Below, piece by piece: positions 11,636-22,229 of a stretch of DNA of 64,000 nucleotides. Below the pieces are notes generated by a model. That model was not told where the DNA came from. It worked only from the letters and a program-made list of their open reading frames with translations, and made no database searches. The position numbers and the translations under genes were made by a program. The first letter of the stretch is position 1, and every line of letters begins with the position of its first letter. Source of the DNA: Eukaryota sp. TZLM1-RC (Eukaryota > Metamonada: BaSk clade); assembly GCA_040285825.1 (NCBI GenBank), contig JAUPSS010000003.1, forward strand, positions 3,038,001-3,102,000. Direction: 5' to 3'.

Positions 11636-11912
11636 AACTAAAACAGATTATAAAAAACAATACCCAGAAATTGAACTTACGGCTTGCATGGATAACATTT
11701 CAATAATCGGTGTAATTGATTCATTGAGAAGAATTGCTACAGTTGTTCATCAGCGCTATTACCAACTCGGTCTTTCGTTAAATATTTCCAAGTGTTTATT
11801 GCTCAGTAAAGAGCTTGTTGAACTTGTTTTTGATGATCTTCATCTTCTTTTCACTATTTAAGATGAACCAGGTTTTTGTATTTAGGTTGTTATTTGAGTA
11901 ATTTAGTACTTA
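11636..11912 (+). mobile_element. Non-LTR retrotransposon RT fragment, family A-like
   Basis: A short plus-strand stretch translates as YPEIELTACMDNISIIG and RYYQLGLSLNISKCLLLS, matching the catalytic RT block and the following palm helix of the 9.2 kb copy. The YxDD motif is mutated to CMDN. Only this part of the RT survives; family C follows in the opposite orientation. Confidence 0.6.
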
Positions 11913-11924
11913 TTGATCTTGCAC

Positions 11925-13605
11925 ACTTAGCAAAATAAACTCAGAACTAGTGGGACGAAATTTATTGAACAAAGATTTCATTGATCAAGATTTTGGAAAT
12001 CTTGATCTGCTTGCTGTCTAGCTAAACCTTCTCTAATTCGATTGAAAAACAGATGTAATCTATTAATAATGGCAAATTGAATTCGAGAGCGCCATAGAAA
12101 AAAATCAAATCTGTTCATTGTTTTTCTTGAACCATTTTTTGGAAATCATTCAAAAAAGTTCCTGCTTCTACTGATAGTCTTCCATTTATCGAAAATGGGA
12201 AAGCAATAAAAACAAGTGGTCTCTTTCTATCAGCATTAGCTTCTTCGATATATTTGTCATATTTTCTATGTTTTTCGGTAGCTTGAAATTCAAAAGCACT
12301 TACAGGATTCAGTTTTCTTCTTTAAACCAAAGTGTCATTTGCAGCATTACTGGAGACAAAGTCAACAATGGCTTCAGAGTTATCAATCCAATCACAGTAG
12401 ACGTCACCTCTATCATCAGAACCAAAATTATTCAATGACAGTGTTTCCTTCAGCAGGGGCTCTTTGATACACGAAATTTTTGCAGTTCGTGCCATATTAA
12501 AAACAGTGTCTCTAACAGCATCACGTAATGAAGAACGATAAGTTATCAATTTAGAACAATTCAGAGCATGGCGCAAAGTGAGTTGAGGTGAATTCGAACA
12601 AATACATTTTTCTTGTGATAATTATTGATTAATGGGGATATTCAAATATAATCTCATTTTTGTTACAAATGCTTCATTAGTGGCCACAATCCAAATCTTC
12701 GTGGTACAATGGTTACAAAAAGCGAAGAATCTGATGACTTGTTTTCACAAACACCCTTTCCAATAACAATGAGTGAGGATCTTGATTTAAAACAGCCAAG
12801 CTGCATATATTATTAAAAAGATCATTTTCATACATTCCAGTCAATCGTTTCTGTAATGTTCGAAGAGTGTACTTCAAATTTAAAACATTCTTTTCTGGAA
12901 TATTGCCATTGAATGATTGGGAAAGCATCGACCCCATTTTTCTGCATCAATTTTTGAAATTTCTTCATTTAATGCAAAAACAGTGGAAGTTTGCGTTGCC
13001 ATCAATAAATCTTCCCAATCTGTAAATCTTTCGGAAAACTCAAAGATTGCATTTCTGCATCCACCAACAAAAGCACACGAGGTAAGAATAGAAGCCTTCG
13101 TCCACCCTAAACCACCATAATGTGGACTAAGGTAAGCATGGTCTGGAATTTGGAACATTTTACATCACAGTAATTGTGACAGAACTTTTTCACGTGATTC
13201 ATTAAACTTCTGAGCCAAAGGTCTAGTGACGAGAGGATTTGTAGATCGAAATATATGATTAAAATTGGAACTAAAACACAGTCTTATAATGGTAAATTTG
13301 ATGTGTTTTTTTATATCTAAATTCATCATTCGGTCAATTTTGTCGGAAATTGAGTTCAACTTTTCAAACAATTTGTTAATAATTTCATCATTATTTCCTA
13401 AAAACGAACCCAAATGACGAATAGCATCAATTGAATTTGGCTTGAATTTCAATACCATCAATTATTGTGGAAACTGGAGAATTCGATAACAAAACACATT
13501 TAAGTAAATTAAGTCGGAGACCAATTTTGGTAAATAATTCTTTAAAACATACAGTTGCTTGTTTCACAATATTTAAATCACTTGTCGTTGTGGGCAGTTT
13601 ATTAA
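11925..13605 (-). mobile_element. Non-LTR retrotransposon fragment, family C, degraded
   Basis: Minus-strand frames cover, in 5' to 3' order, the RT after the active site (KIGLRLNLLKCVLLS, 13427-13615), the thumb and connection region (RHLGSFLGNNDEIINKL), LSPHYGGLGWTKASI, and the C-terminal RLE domain (RHALNCSKLITYRS; DDRGDVYCDWIDN then IVDFV, 12322-12576). The 3' end at about 11925 resembles those near 4583 and 63512. Frame breaks are numerous. Alignment to the 3523-4583 copy is close enough to call the same family. Confidence 0.75.
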
Positions 13606-14335
13606 ATTGAATCAATTAATTAATTGTAAATTTAATATTACATATCGCTCAGTTGTTCATGATCCTCTTAGAGATCAAGTATATGCCATGTGCAAAAGCC
13701 ACCATATTGAAGCATTTGCAGAACCACTTGTGCGTAAGTGGTCACCTGAAAATGAAGATGATAATGCATTTGAGAAACGTCATGGTGATTAAAATACACC
13801 GGGTTCTGATGGTATCAGCAAATAGGGTGGTGTTGTCATTGTTGTTGTTTGTAAAGAATCAGCAGTGGATTTTGCTGAAAAAATAAAACACCTCTATGTT
13901 TTCCTGAATATAACAATATTAAAAAGTACGAGGAACCTTTATCTCAACTTGGTCGTGTTCAGCATGTAAAATACCAGCTGGTTGCTTTTGGAGTTTCTCT
14001 TTTTGGTCACATTGGAAATTTTGGTGTGGAATTTTTCGAAGGTTATATATGTTTCATAAAAGAAAAATGCAGAACTAGTCTCTTCAAAATATCAATACCT
14101 ATAATGAAATTATTCAGAAGAGCGGGAAAAGAATTGATCCTTAATTTCTGGCACAATAGAATTGTTGTTTGTAAGCAATTCCAGAAATGATAACCAAAGC
14201 ACTGTTACAATTAGAAATAGAGTATGTGAATCGCGCATTGAAGAGGTTTAACGATGTTGATGCGTGTATTGAGGATAATATGTCAATTGTTTTGTTTGAT
14301 TTTGAAAAATATATTAGCAATAATAATACAATCTA
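13606..14335 (+). mobile_element. Non-LTR retrotransposon 3' fragment, family A
   Basis: It starts at the CCHC/RLE region: INCKFNITYRSVVHDPLRDQ, YAMCKSHHIEAFAEPL, then a broken RLE, and the terminal region FWHNRIVV and EIEYVNRALKRF. The order and residues follow the 10.35-10.98 kb part of the family A copy. Stops and frame changes are frequent. It ends in an AT-rich stretch before the cytidine deaminase gene. Confidence 0.65.
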
Positions 14336-14469
14336 CTGAAACTGCCAGAACATTTAATGAAGACAAATAGCAGTCCATTGACAAAGATACCTGGCACCAT
14401 ATGTGGCGAGATCGAAAAAACTGTTGAAAAGACTGTACATTTATTCAGTAAAATACAAATACAAAACTA

Positions 14470-14877
14470 CTACACAGCAAGATCTGATAGGTCGGACGGA
14501 ACAAACGACCCCGGTAGCAACTTTGAAACAGTCCATTCTTCCGTTTCCTGTGACAAATTGGTGAGCAACACAGGCATATCAGGGGAACAGAATTCAGCGA
14601 GAACTTGCCGACAGGCACCACAAGGCTTACACGCGGAAGGAGTATCGGCAACAATGGCTATAGCACTGAACTTTCGAAAGCCTTTCGCTAAGGCGGAAAA
14701 GATAGCAGTCCGTTCCGCACAATTCGTGAGTCCGTACGAGGCATTTTCCACATTGCAACCATGAAAGATAGTTCCATCTTCTGTGAGTAATGCAGCACCA
14801 ACAGCGAACTTAGAATAAGGAGCGTAAGCAAAAGAGCGTGCCTTGATGGCTTCTTGGATAAGCTTATCTGTTGTCAT
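14470..14877 (-). CDS. cdd: Cytidine deaminase (homotetrameric, CDA type)
   Basis: This 135-residue enzyme deaminates cytidine and deoxycytidine to the uridines in pyrimidine salvage. The zinc site is complete and falls at the same numbering as the Bacillus enzyme: Cys53 and Glu55 in NCAER, and Cys86 and Cys89 in PCGACRQ. Substrate residues are seen in FAVGAALLTEDG and GCNVENASYG. The length matches the small tetrameric family. The ATG at 14875-14877 gives the usual short N-terminus. No intron is seen. It stands alone; the upstream interval 14878-15294 holds no gene I recognise. The sequence is bacterial-like in length and motifs, but such enzymes occur in all domains, so transfer is not demonstrated. 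Confidence 0.95.
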   Translation of the reverse strand: MTTDKLIQEAIKARSFAYAPYSKFAVGAALLTEDGTIFHGCNVENASYGLTNCAERTAIFSALAKGFRKFSAIAIVADTPSACKPCGACRQVLAEFCSPDMPVLLTNLSQETEEWTVSKLLPGSFVPSDLSDLAV

Positions 14878-15294
14878 TCTACGGATATGATGATGGATAT
14901 GATAAGATATGCTGAGATTATACCATTAAGGTCAAAAAATAATTTGTTTGTCCTTGTCAAATCTTCACCTTTGTTATTTTTGTCACATAACGAAATTATA
15001 CACCATCTGTTTAGGGAAATTAAGAATAAACCACATGCGTACATTCTTGGAGCACATTAAGACGACATACACAAATGTTTGTCTGTTTCTGAACCATCCG
15101 TATTACACTGCCCAAATTGCACCAATCATCCACTAAGTCAGCTTGGTGGAAGAGTGGTTGATGTTAAAATCTAAGTATGAACCATACAAATTGTACATTT
15201 ATTTAATGTCCATAACAAGTGAAACAATACTATACACTGCCAATAGACAATAAAGAAGGGAATCAACAACAAAATAAGACATTGACTACCAGAG

Positions 15295-15567
15295 CTAAAA
15301 ATCCACAAATAGATAAGCTGCAAGAAAAGCAACACAAGCAACAACAAGAAGAAATGGTAGTCTTGGAATACTACTATCCTCCCGTAGTTTGCTAATCTTT
15401 TGTTCAAGTTCAGCAGTTGTAAGACCCAACGATGCTTGATGACGACAAACTGTATTGCGGAGAGAATGTACTTTGATTCTTGAAGCACTTAGAGGAGAGT
15501 TTTCGTTGTCTCCTGGAGAAGATTGAAGAAATCCACTGATGAGGCGTCGAGGAGTTGAAGAATGCAT
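15295..15567 (-). CDS. Small tail-anchored membrane protein, unknown function
   Basis: I do not recognise this 90-residue protein. The N-terminal half is Ser/Arg/Pro-rich and polar. Residues about 47-66 (LTTAELEQKISKLRED) could form a short amphipathic or coiled helix. One hydrophobic segment (FLLVVACVAFLAAYLF) ends at the extreme C-terminus, followed only by VDF. This is the layout of a tail-anchored protein inserted post-translationally, for example a short SNARE-like or VAP-tail-like protein, but no family signature is visible. The ATG at 15565-15567 is the first in frame. A pogo-like transposon relic begins 34 bp upstream. Confidence 0.6.
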   Translation of the reverse strand: MHSSTPRRLISGFLQSSPGDNENSPLSASRIKVHSLRNTVCRHQASLGLTTAELEQKISKLREDSSIPRLPFLLVVACVAFLAAYLFVDF

Positions 15568-15600
15568 AAGAGGTACTACAACTACACTGAAATTAATTTT

Positions 15601-16329
15601 CAGTCAAACCTCTCCAATTGAAAAACACTTTCGTACACCTTAAATTAACTGCAATAAATTGAAAAATGTCACGGTGTCAAACGCACTTGGGAGATGCATC
15701 TGCAAGTATTTTCTACAATATTCAGTAAGGTTCAATTTAGAAACAGACAATTTCTTACACTGACGGTTTTGAAACAATAAATCGTTAACTTCATTCTTCC
15801 TTCACATGCCTTACGTCACACTAAACTAACTTCAAAAGGGACAAATCTATGAATACGCCCACAATAACAGACATTTAACTCTTGAAGAACTGTGCGGATG
15901 CACTTGTACCCGCTTCAACTTATCTAGAAGGCCAAAAAAATGATGGTCAAAACGAGTAAGAAGTTGAAGAAGGTGCAGTGATCGAGCCATTAACCATCAA
16001 AGAAATCCAGAAAACCATTTCAACATTAAACAAATGTATTCAAGCTCATGAGATAGAAGATATCAGTAACAAAATTTGGAAAATTCTAGTACTTGAAAGA
16101 AGAAAGATTGTAACAAATGCTCGTTGAACAACACTTACTCAATTTTTCGAAAACAAAAAACGACTTGATGTTGATGATTTAGAACATGATTAATCGTTAA
16201 ATAAATGAATGTCAAACGTTTTCGATTAAATTTTTATGAGTTTATCGAAAACCACTACATTTGAAACTCTCTACAATTGAGAAAACATTGTGGTTCACCA
16301 CTAGATTTCAATTGGAGAGGTTTTAATGT
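15601..16329 (+). mobile_element. pogo/Tigger-like DNA transposon relic with terminal inverted repeats
   Basis: The left end starts CAGTCAAACCTCTCCAATTG. The 18 bp AAACCTCTCCAATTGAAA (15606-15623) are matched as an exact inverted repeat at 16306-16323. The CAGTnnAACCTC start is typical of pogo/Tigger ends. Inside, 15958-16195 translates to an EEGAVIEPLTIKEIQKTIST stretch and ends with TTLTQFFENKK, like the C-terminal (K)QTTIxxFF tail of pogo transposases, with one stop. The DDE catalytic core is absent, so this is an internally deleted, non-autonomous copy. No clean TA target duplication is seen. Bases 16330-16479 hold nothing I can assign. Confidence 0.6.
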
Positions 16330-16479
16330 ATATAAAAGCTTTATCTCTAGAAGTTCCAGGATGGAATAGACACATTTTAAAACTCAACCAAAAACCTTAA
16401 CTACTGTTTTTACCTATTCAAACCCCATCAATTTAATGACGGGAGGATTTGTCGTTCACTTGAATGGCAACTCGCTCAT

Positions 16480-17465
16480 ATTTAAAACTCCGTAATATTA
16501 TTCAAAATGCAGTTGACGAGAAAAGGCTTTCAATAGCGAAAATACAATTCTGTTCTTCCCAATCACAAAATTGAATGTGCGACCACCTACTTTGAGAAGT
16601 TTTCCTAAATCATCTAAAAAATTGAGACCTTCAGTTCCAATGGAACCAAAAATTGAGATAGCAATTGGGACAAATTAGATGTTTCTGCCTCCTGCACCAT
16701 TGAGATGTTGTAGAAAGGCTTCGTATTTTGATTTCTTGGAAAGCTCTGCAACTTTGAGTAAATGTTGAATGTCGGAATTGGAATTTCTGTTCCACGGAGA
16801 TACAGTAGTACAATCAATAATTAATAATCAATAATTCCATCATACCATGCACATTGAATATTACCTCGTTTGTGGCTCAAACTGAGATTTAATTCATCAA
16901 ACAGAGGTTCTAAATGAACTGGATGATGAGCACATTTTAGCAAATCATAAATACAATCACGAACTGCATTGTGGATAATTGATCCTTTTTGAGTGAATTT
17001 ACAACAGCAGATGATGTGATCAAAAGAAGCATAATCACTACATTTACATTTCATAATTGATAAGTATTGAGGAGGAGGTAGATTAACTCTAATTCGCATG
17101 ACTGTCAAAAATTGAATATCTGAGAGCAATAGTCCAGAACGGCAAACAACTTGTGTTGGCAAATAAGATGAATTATGAAAAGAATTCGCACAGCACAAAT
17201 AAGGCAAAAATAATTTCAAAGAACAATAAACGGAGTTACTAGCCATACTATTTTCGTTGTTCAGTGATTTTGGTTCTAAATAACTATTAATATTCTTTTG
17301 TAGTTGAGGAACAGTTCTTCAAAAGTTTGGTAAATCTTTAGTTTCAATCGAGGTGAGGTCAACTTTTGCAGAAAATAATGATTTCCAGAAGTCATTGGAA
17401 CTATTTTTAGGAAGGTACGCAAAAATTTCATTGCAACTGAACAAGAGTTATATGCTAAATTAATT
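16480..17465 (-). mobile_element. Non-LTR retrotransposon C-terminal fragment, family E
   Basis: A 141-residue frame (16821-17246) includes IMKCKCSDYASFDHIICCCKF (Cys/His knuckle), then HNAVRDCIYDLLK and HKRGNIQCAWYDGIIDY. These match the CCHC plus RLE region of the other families, but the residues differ enough to call a separate family. A second frame (16614-16817) continues with TSNLSQLLSQFLVPLELKVS. Upstream frames to 17465 fit the connection region. No RT block is left. Bases 17466-17838 contain only short frames. Confidence 0.6.
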
Positions 17466-17838
17466 TATTGATGAGGAAACATTACAGCAAGCTCATGCAA
17501 GAAGTTCTCGATTTTTACCTAATAACGAAGCATTTTCAAAAATTCCATAATGAAATAGCAAAACAGAAACAATTCAACTTCCTCTATTTAATTGGATCTT
17601 TAGACCAAAATCGTAGGAATTTCTGCTTTCACAGTAGATACTTTTTGTTCTTTTCCACTACTCTGTTCATGATAATTGACAATTACTAATTGTATACCAT
17701 GGGCATTGTATGAACCATTGGATGTTGCAAAGACAGTTTTGAAAACTGTGTATATATTGACAGTTAATTAGCGTATTCAGAAACATGTTTCAATTGACAT
17801 CTCAAATACAATAAAATTTATATACATTGAAAATCGAT

Positions 17839-18642
17839 CTAAACACAAGTGTAACCTCCATCAATTGGCAAAATAACACCTGTACAGTAGCTGGAACCCT
17901 TAGCAGCCAAGAAAAGTGTGGCAGTATCCAACTCACCTGGTTCACCATGTCGGTTCATTGGGCAAACGGTCTTTAACCATGCTTGGAATGATTCGGTAGT
18001 CAAGAGCTCTTCAGTGAGTTCGGAAATAAAAAATCCAGGACACAAAGCATTAACTGTAATACCATGCTTAGCCCACTCAGCAGCCATTGATCTGGTCATG
18101 TTGTTGACAGCTGCCTTGGTGGCGTGATATGCAGTACAGTCCAATCCAGATCCAACGATTCCATACATGGAGGCAATGTTGATGATTCTACCATAGTTTT
18201 GTTCAATCATCAACTTGCCGAATTCACGGGAGACCTTGAAGACGGAAGTCAAGTTCAATTCCACAACAAAGTTCCAATCTTCATCACTGAATTCAGCAGA
18301 GGCACCACCCTTGTTACCACCAGCATTGTTGATCTTTGGTTATTATACAAAACAACATACAAGAACATCACAACGACCCAGTTCAGTTTTGACAGTTTCT
18401 ACTGCAGCTTTAACGGCTTCAGTGTCGGTGACGTCACACTTGACAGGAACACACTTGACACCCAACTTGCGTATTTCCTTGGCAACGGTTTCAAGCTTCT
18501 CGACACGGCGAGCCAAAAGAGCTACATCAGCACCTTGGCGAGCAAGAGCCATACTCATTTGGACACCAATGCCAGAGGAAGCACCAGTTACAACAGCAAC
18601 TTGTCCTTTGAAATCGAAGGGGGACGTTTGGTTATCGAGCAT
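17839..18642 (-). CDS. SDR-family oxidoreductase (gluconate 5-dehydrogenase-like), one 27-nt intron
   Basis: Two exons, 18361-18642 and 17839-18333, give a 258-residue classical short-chain dehydrogenase. The NAD(P)-binding TGASSGIG is at residues 19-26, the NNAG motif at 96-99 is restored exactly by splicing, and the catalytic Ser149, Tyr163 and Lys167 (YHATK) are present. The C-terminal PGFFISELT and VILPIDGGYT are typical. It most resembles gluconate 5-dehydrogenase or 3-oxoacyl reductase types; the substrate cannot be read from sequence. I chose the ATG at 18642; an in-frame ATG at 18675 would add 11 residues. The intron reads GTATGT...AG and holds in-frame TAA codons, so it must be removed. 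The protein looks prokaryote-like, which may reflect an old transfer. Confidence 0.88.
18334..18360 (-). other. 27-nt spliceosomal intron in the SDR gene
   Basis: On the minus strand it begins GTATGT and ends TAATAACCAAAG. Its length is divisible by three but it contains two in-frame TAA codons. Removing it joins CDVL to INNAGG, the conserved SDR segment, which is strong evidence for splicing. The TAAT/TAAC branch-like motif lies within a dozen bases of the 3' splice site. Confidence 0.85.
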
Positions 18643-18675
18643 AACGAACTGTAAGTGGGAATAATGACATCCCAA

Positions 18676-19453
18676 AGTTATTCATATATGACCTTTTGTT
18701 TAGATCAAAAATCGAAGACTGTTCAATGATAGTCTTGAATCCTAGATTACAAGAAGAGTTTATCTAGTGGAGGATGCAAGTTCATAAGAGTAGGTACTGT
18801 TTGTTCACAGATACTTACCTTCCACTGCCAGTCAAAAATACGTCATCACCCCTATGAAGGGAAAGAATTATTTTTTATACTGTTATATAAGGGTACAATA
18901 CCTCCATGAAGCACTGTTCCAATCTACAAACGAAAGCATTAAATCACAAGTCATTTGAAAGGAATTACAATGAGTCATGACACTTCACAAAATAAACATA
19001 GAACTATTTCATTAGAAACAATGAAACAAGTTTTTGCGGGGAATCTAGTTCAAATTTGGAAAAATTATATGTAATGTCTTGTTGCAAGTCAAATCACATT
19101 GTCCAGGCAACGTCACATACATTCTACCCTGATACCGAAGGAAGAAACAACAAATTCTTATTACAAACAGCTTGACTCATTCAAACTTCCCTGATCACAT
19201 TCATAGCAAACGGAGTTGATATAGGGGGAAACAGTGTTACACTTTGCTCACGATAATTTATTGACTCGATTCTTTCACAAAATCCAGTTTCACCAATGAT
19301 TGGAGACGCTTCAAATTATACTCTAATCCGCTTAGCCACCCACAACTGTAGCATTTCAAAAAGGTTTGTTGAAAAATAATCAAAATTGAACAATTTATGG
19401 CACTCATTTGAATCAATGGTCGAATTCTCTACACAATAGACGATAGCTGTAAT
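18676..19453. other. Intergenic region, no gene recognised
   Basis: About 0.8 kb between the SDR start and the CDK-like gene end. Only short frames exist. An ATACTTACCTT stretch at about 18817 resembles a U1 snRNA 5' end but lacks support (see rejected items). Confidence 0.5.
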
Positions 19454-20428
19454 TTATGAAGCATGTACATCACAAAACTCAAAAAAGAACTCAACTGGGA
19501 TTTCGGGTAGCTCAGAATCAGCTGAAGAAAACCACGATGAGTTTATGATTTGGTGTGCAGATGGCCTGTGTTCTGGATTCCAAGAGAGCAATGATGACAG
19601 AATTTGATACCCTTCATAGTCCAAAAGATCACCAATAAGCTCTACCAATCTGCCCTTCTTAACACTCTTTCCTAGTACTACTCCTTGAGATCCTGGCAGA
19701 TTACTTAATCCTGGCCACTTAACTTCGTCTACACTACCCATAATATCAATCATACACCCAAGATCGCCCAGTTCATATCCTGTTTCGAACAAAGCTTCTC
19801 CAGTAACTAGCTGTGCAAAGACACATCCTAATGAAAACATGTCCACTGCATTAGTGTAATTAGTATCTCCCAGAAGCATCTCGGGTGCTTTATACCCTAA
19901 AGTTGTAACACCAGGAGTCATTGTTCCAACTACTTCACTGACTTTAGCTGAACCAAAATCACCAAGAACTACAGTTAACGGGGGTGATAGGAAAATGTTG
20001 CTGGGCTTTATATCTCTATGTAGTATATCATGTGAATGTAAATAATGAAGACCCTTAGCTAGCTCTTTTATAATAAATTTCGTGATATTTAGTGGAACAT
20101 GTGTATTTAGCATTCTTTTATAATATGTAATGAGGTGAAGTAGATCATATGGATAAAAGTCTGTACATAGATAAACATTGTCAAAAATGGATGAACCAGC
20201 AACAACGGCGTACAATGGAAGTATATTCGGATGATCTAGCTCCAGTAAAACTGAGATTTCGCGAAGATGTGGTGATGAAGATTCAGTATCAAGAGTGACA
20301 TAGCGGAGTTGTTTGAGAGCAACAATCTTCCCAGTTTGGAGATCCTCAGCTCGATAAACAATGCCAAAGGTCCCTTCATCGATGCGATCAAGCAATCTGA
20401 AGCAATCAATTGGAAGGGTTTCAACCAT
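19454..20428 (-). CDS. CDK-like serine/threonine protein kinase (CMGC)
   Basis: A 324-residue single-domain kinase. The glycine loop DEGTFGIVYRA (residues 17-27), the lysine Lys39 in VALKQL, Glu57 in LREI, the catalytic loop HRDIKPSNIF with Asp139, the metal-binding DFG Asp157 in GDFGSAK, and the APE motif in GYKAPEMLLG are all present, so it should be active. The helix-C region reads SSSPHLREI where CDKs have PSTAIRE, which is closest in style to the PITSLRE/CDK10-11 group. Partner cyclin and role are unknown. The start is the ATG at 20428; the frame extends upstream only from a GTG. The threonine-rich activation loop (VGTMTPGVTTLGYK) offers a phospho-acceptor at the usual place. The C-terminal lobe has the CMGC insert region (GYELGDLGCMIDIMGS). 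Bases 20429-20763 hold no further gene. Confidence 0.85.
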   Translation of the reverse strand: MVETLPIDCFRLLDRIDEGTFGIVYRAEDLQTGKIVALKQLRYVTLDTESSSPHLREISVLLELDHPNILPLYAVVAGSSIFDNVYLCTDFYPYDLLHLITYYKRMLNTHVPLNITKFIIKELAKGLHYLHSHDILHRDIKPSNIFLSPPLTVVLGDFGSAKVSEVVGTMTPGVTTLGYKAPEMLLGDTNYTNAVDMFSLGCVFAQLVTGEALFETGYELGDLGCMIDIMGSVDEVKWPGLSNLPGSQGVVLGKSVKKGRLVELIGDLLDYEGYQILSSLLSWNPEHRPSAHQIINSSWFSSADSELPEIPVEFFFEFCDVHAS

Positions 20429-20763
20429 GCAAATTCCGGAATGAGAATGCAATGTGAATTTCACTTATCATACATACCCTGTGCATTCTCAATGTCTACT
20501 CACAGGCTGTAAAAGGCATGTAGCGTCATTTGACAAAGACATTCATGATCTTCATCAATGGGCTACCTCACTGAAAATGCACCTACTGCTTTCACAGAAC
20601 AAAGCCTCGCGACTTGATGTATCTAAGTGGATCTATCAAATACTACTAAGGCATTTATAGATCGGTCTCAAAAGTTTTTAAGAACAGTAAAAATAAAATA
20701 ATAGTTTTTCAAAAGTTTTAGTTTCTGTTCATTAAGGTTCCTCATTCATCTCCTCAACAGAGC

Positions 20764-21110
20764 TTCTGGGCAAATGTATCTTTCCGGCCACAATTCCGCT
20801 TTCTTCTTAATTTGAATATTTTTTGCAGCGGAAATATCTCTGTCATATACTATTTGACACTCAGTACAAATACGCATCTGCCATAAGCCTGCTTGAATAT
20901 TCTTGGCCATACAACAACTGGACAGTTTGCTTGTATTAAATTCACTGGTTTAAAAGTGCTTTACGTCCTTTTGATAACACAACCATTTTCTGAAAGGTCT
21001 TGCTGATCCATATCGATTGACTTTTCGGCAATGAGAAGCAAAATTAGCAGAACCCACAGCAAGATAGAGTTTTTCAGAATATCCAGCCAGCCTTTGAAAT
21101 TCGTTGAGCC
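20764..21110 (-). pseudogene. Fanzor-like nuclease relic Fz-C, C-terminal part
   Basis: In one minus-strand frame I read LYLAVGSANFASHCRKVNRY, RPFRKWLCYQKD, then after one stop TSEFNTSKLSSCC, MRICTECQIVYDRDISAAKN, and a final stop. These are the Fanzor/TnpB landmarks in order: the GS..F block, RuvC-II Glu in EFxTS, two cysteine pairs of the zinc finger, and RuvC-III with an intact Asp in DRDISAAKNI (about 20814-20843). It is cut off at 21111 by a family B non-LTR insertion. The N-terminal part continues at 22230. Confidence 0.7.
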
Positions 21111-21121
21111 TCTCTCAGAAC
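21111..21121. repeat. Target-site duplication, left copy (11 bp)
   Basis: TCTCTCAGAAC at 21111-21121 is repeated at 22219-22229 and flanks the family B element. It shows that the element inserted into the Fanzor relic Fz-C. Confidence 0.8.
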
Positions 21122-22218
21122 TTTTTTTTACCAAAATTTTAATTTTATTCAAAACCTATAAATCAACATCTAAAAAATCCATCTCTCCCAGAACAAAAAC
21201 ACTAGATGCAACTCTCTTATAGTGAGATCCAAGAGAAAGCAAAGCATCAGAGACCATCTTCAACATCCCCTTAAAAATAGAAAACACAATTCTATTTTAC
21301 CAAAACAATCTGTTGAAATTTCTGCCAGTTCTTCTCTTTACAATCATTTCAAAATCATCCAAAAAACGTAAAGCAGTTGGTGCAAGTGAACCAAAAAGGG
21401 AAAATACAAATGGATACAAATTGTATTTTGCATGCTGTAGACTGGCCAATTTGGACAAAGGTTCATTGTATTTTTAAATTTAAAATTTTCAGCATTTGAA
21501 AGGGGATTATGAATTTCAGAATTAACTAGCCTTTCATTTGAGGCATTACAAGGATCAACAGACATTACATCCAATAAAATGAAACTTCCATCTAATCCAG
21601 GTAATATAACATCACCTCTATTATTCTTATGAAAATCATCTTCAGCATCAAACAGATTTGACAACAGAGGTTCCAAGAAGGATTCAATTCTATGAGATTT
21701 ACACATACAATATAACTGGTTTCTTACAGCATCATGAACCTTGCTTCTAAAAGTAATAAAATGTTTACAATTTAACAAATGAGTAGTTGTAATTTCTCGA
21801 GAACATTTACAAATTAAATTATGAGGTAAATTATCAGGCCAGATAAAGGAACGAAATCTCATATTCAGAGTCCAAGCAGAATCGGATAAGAGAGTACCAT
21901 AAACTTGTGGAATTGTTGTTACTAAGGCAGAAGAAGTACTGTCAAACATATCTTGTAAAAGATTTGCAAAAGCGGGATTCTTTTTCTTGGCCAAGCCAAG
22001 TCTAACATCAAAATCCAAGCTTTCAAAAATCTTTGACAATTTTTGTTGAAGCTTTTTACAGCAAAACTGTAAATTAAAAAGAGATCGGTTTGGAATTTCT
22101 TGAATTGATTGAGGAAAACATTTGGTCCAAATTTGTGGCGGCAATTTTTCAAGTTCACAAGATAACTCATACAAATAGGGACTGCAATTGGGGACTAACA
22201 GATGAGAATCATCAGAAA
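21122..22218 (-). mobile_element. 5'-truncated non-LTR retrotransposon, family B, inserted in Fz-C
   Basis: A 276-residue frame (21344-22174) nearly matches the C-terminal half of the 39.7 kb copy: YELSCELEKLPPQIW, RLGLAKKKNPAFANLL, the CCHC part CKCSREITTTHLLNCKHF, and the RLE part NNRGDVILPGLDGS then LLDVMSVDPC. A frameshift near 21410-21480 breaks the end. The element has no RT, ends with AATAAAATTAAAATTTTGG and a short A-run, and is flanked by an 11-bp duplication. It is a dead-on-arrival 1.1-kb copy. Confidence 0.85.
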
Positions 22219-22229
22219 TCTCTCAGAAC

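Noticed and set aside
18815-18960. ATACTTACCTT resembling a U1 snRNA 5' end, or on the other strand a strong splice donor AAG|GTAAGTAT.
   Set aside because: No convincing stem-loop I or full Sm/stem-loop IV layout follows, and no coding exon with a consistent frame can be built on the minus strand. The known introns here use GTATG donors.
20429-20464. Longer N-terminus for the CDK-like kinase.
   Set aside because: It relies on a GTG start; the ATG at 20428 fits.
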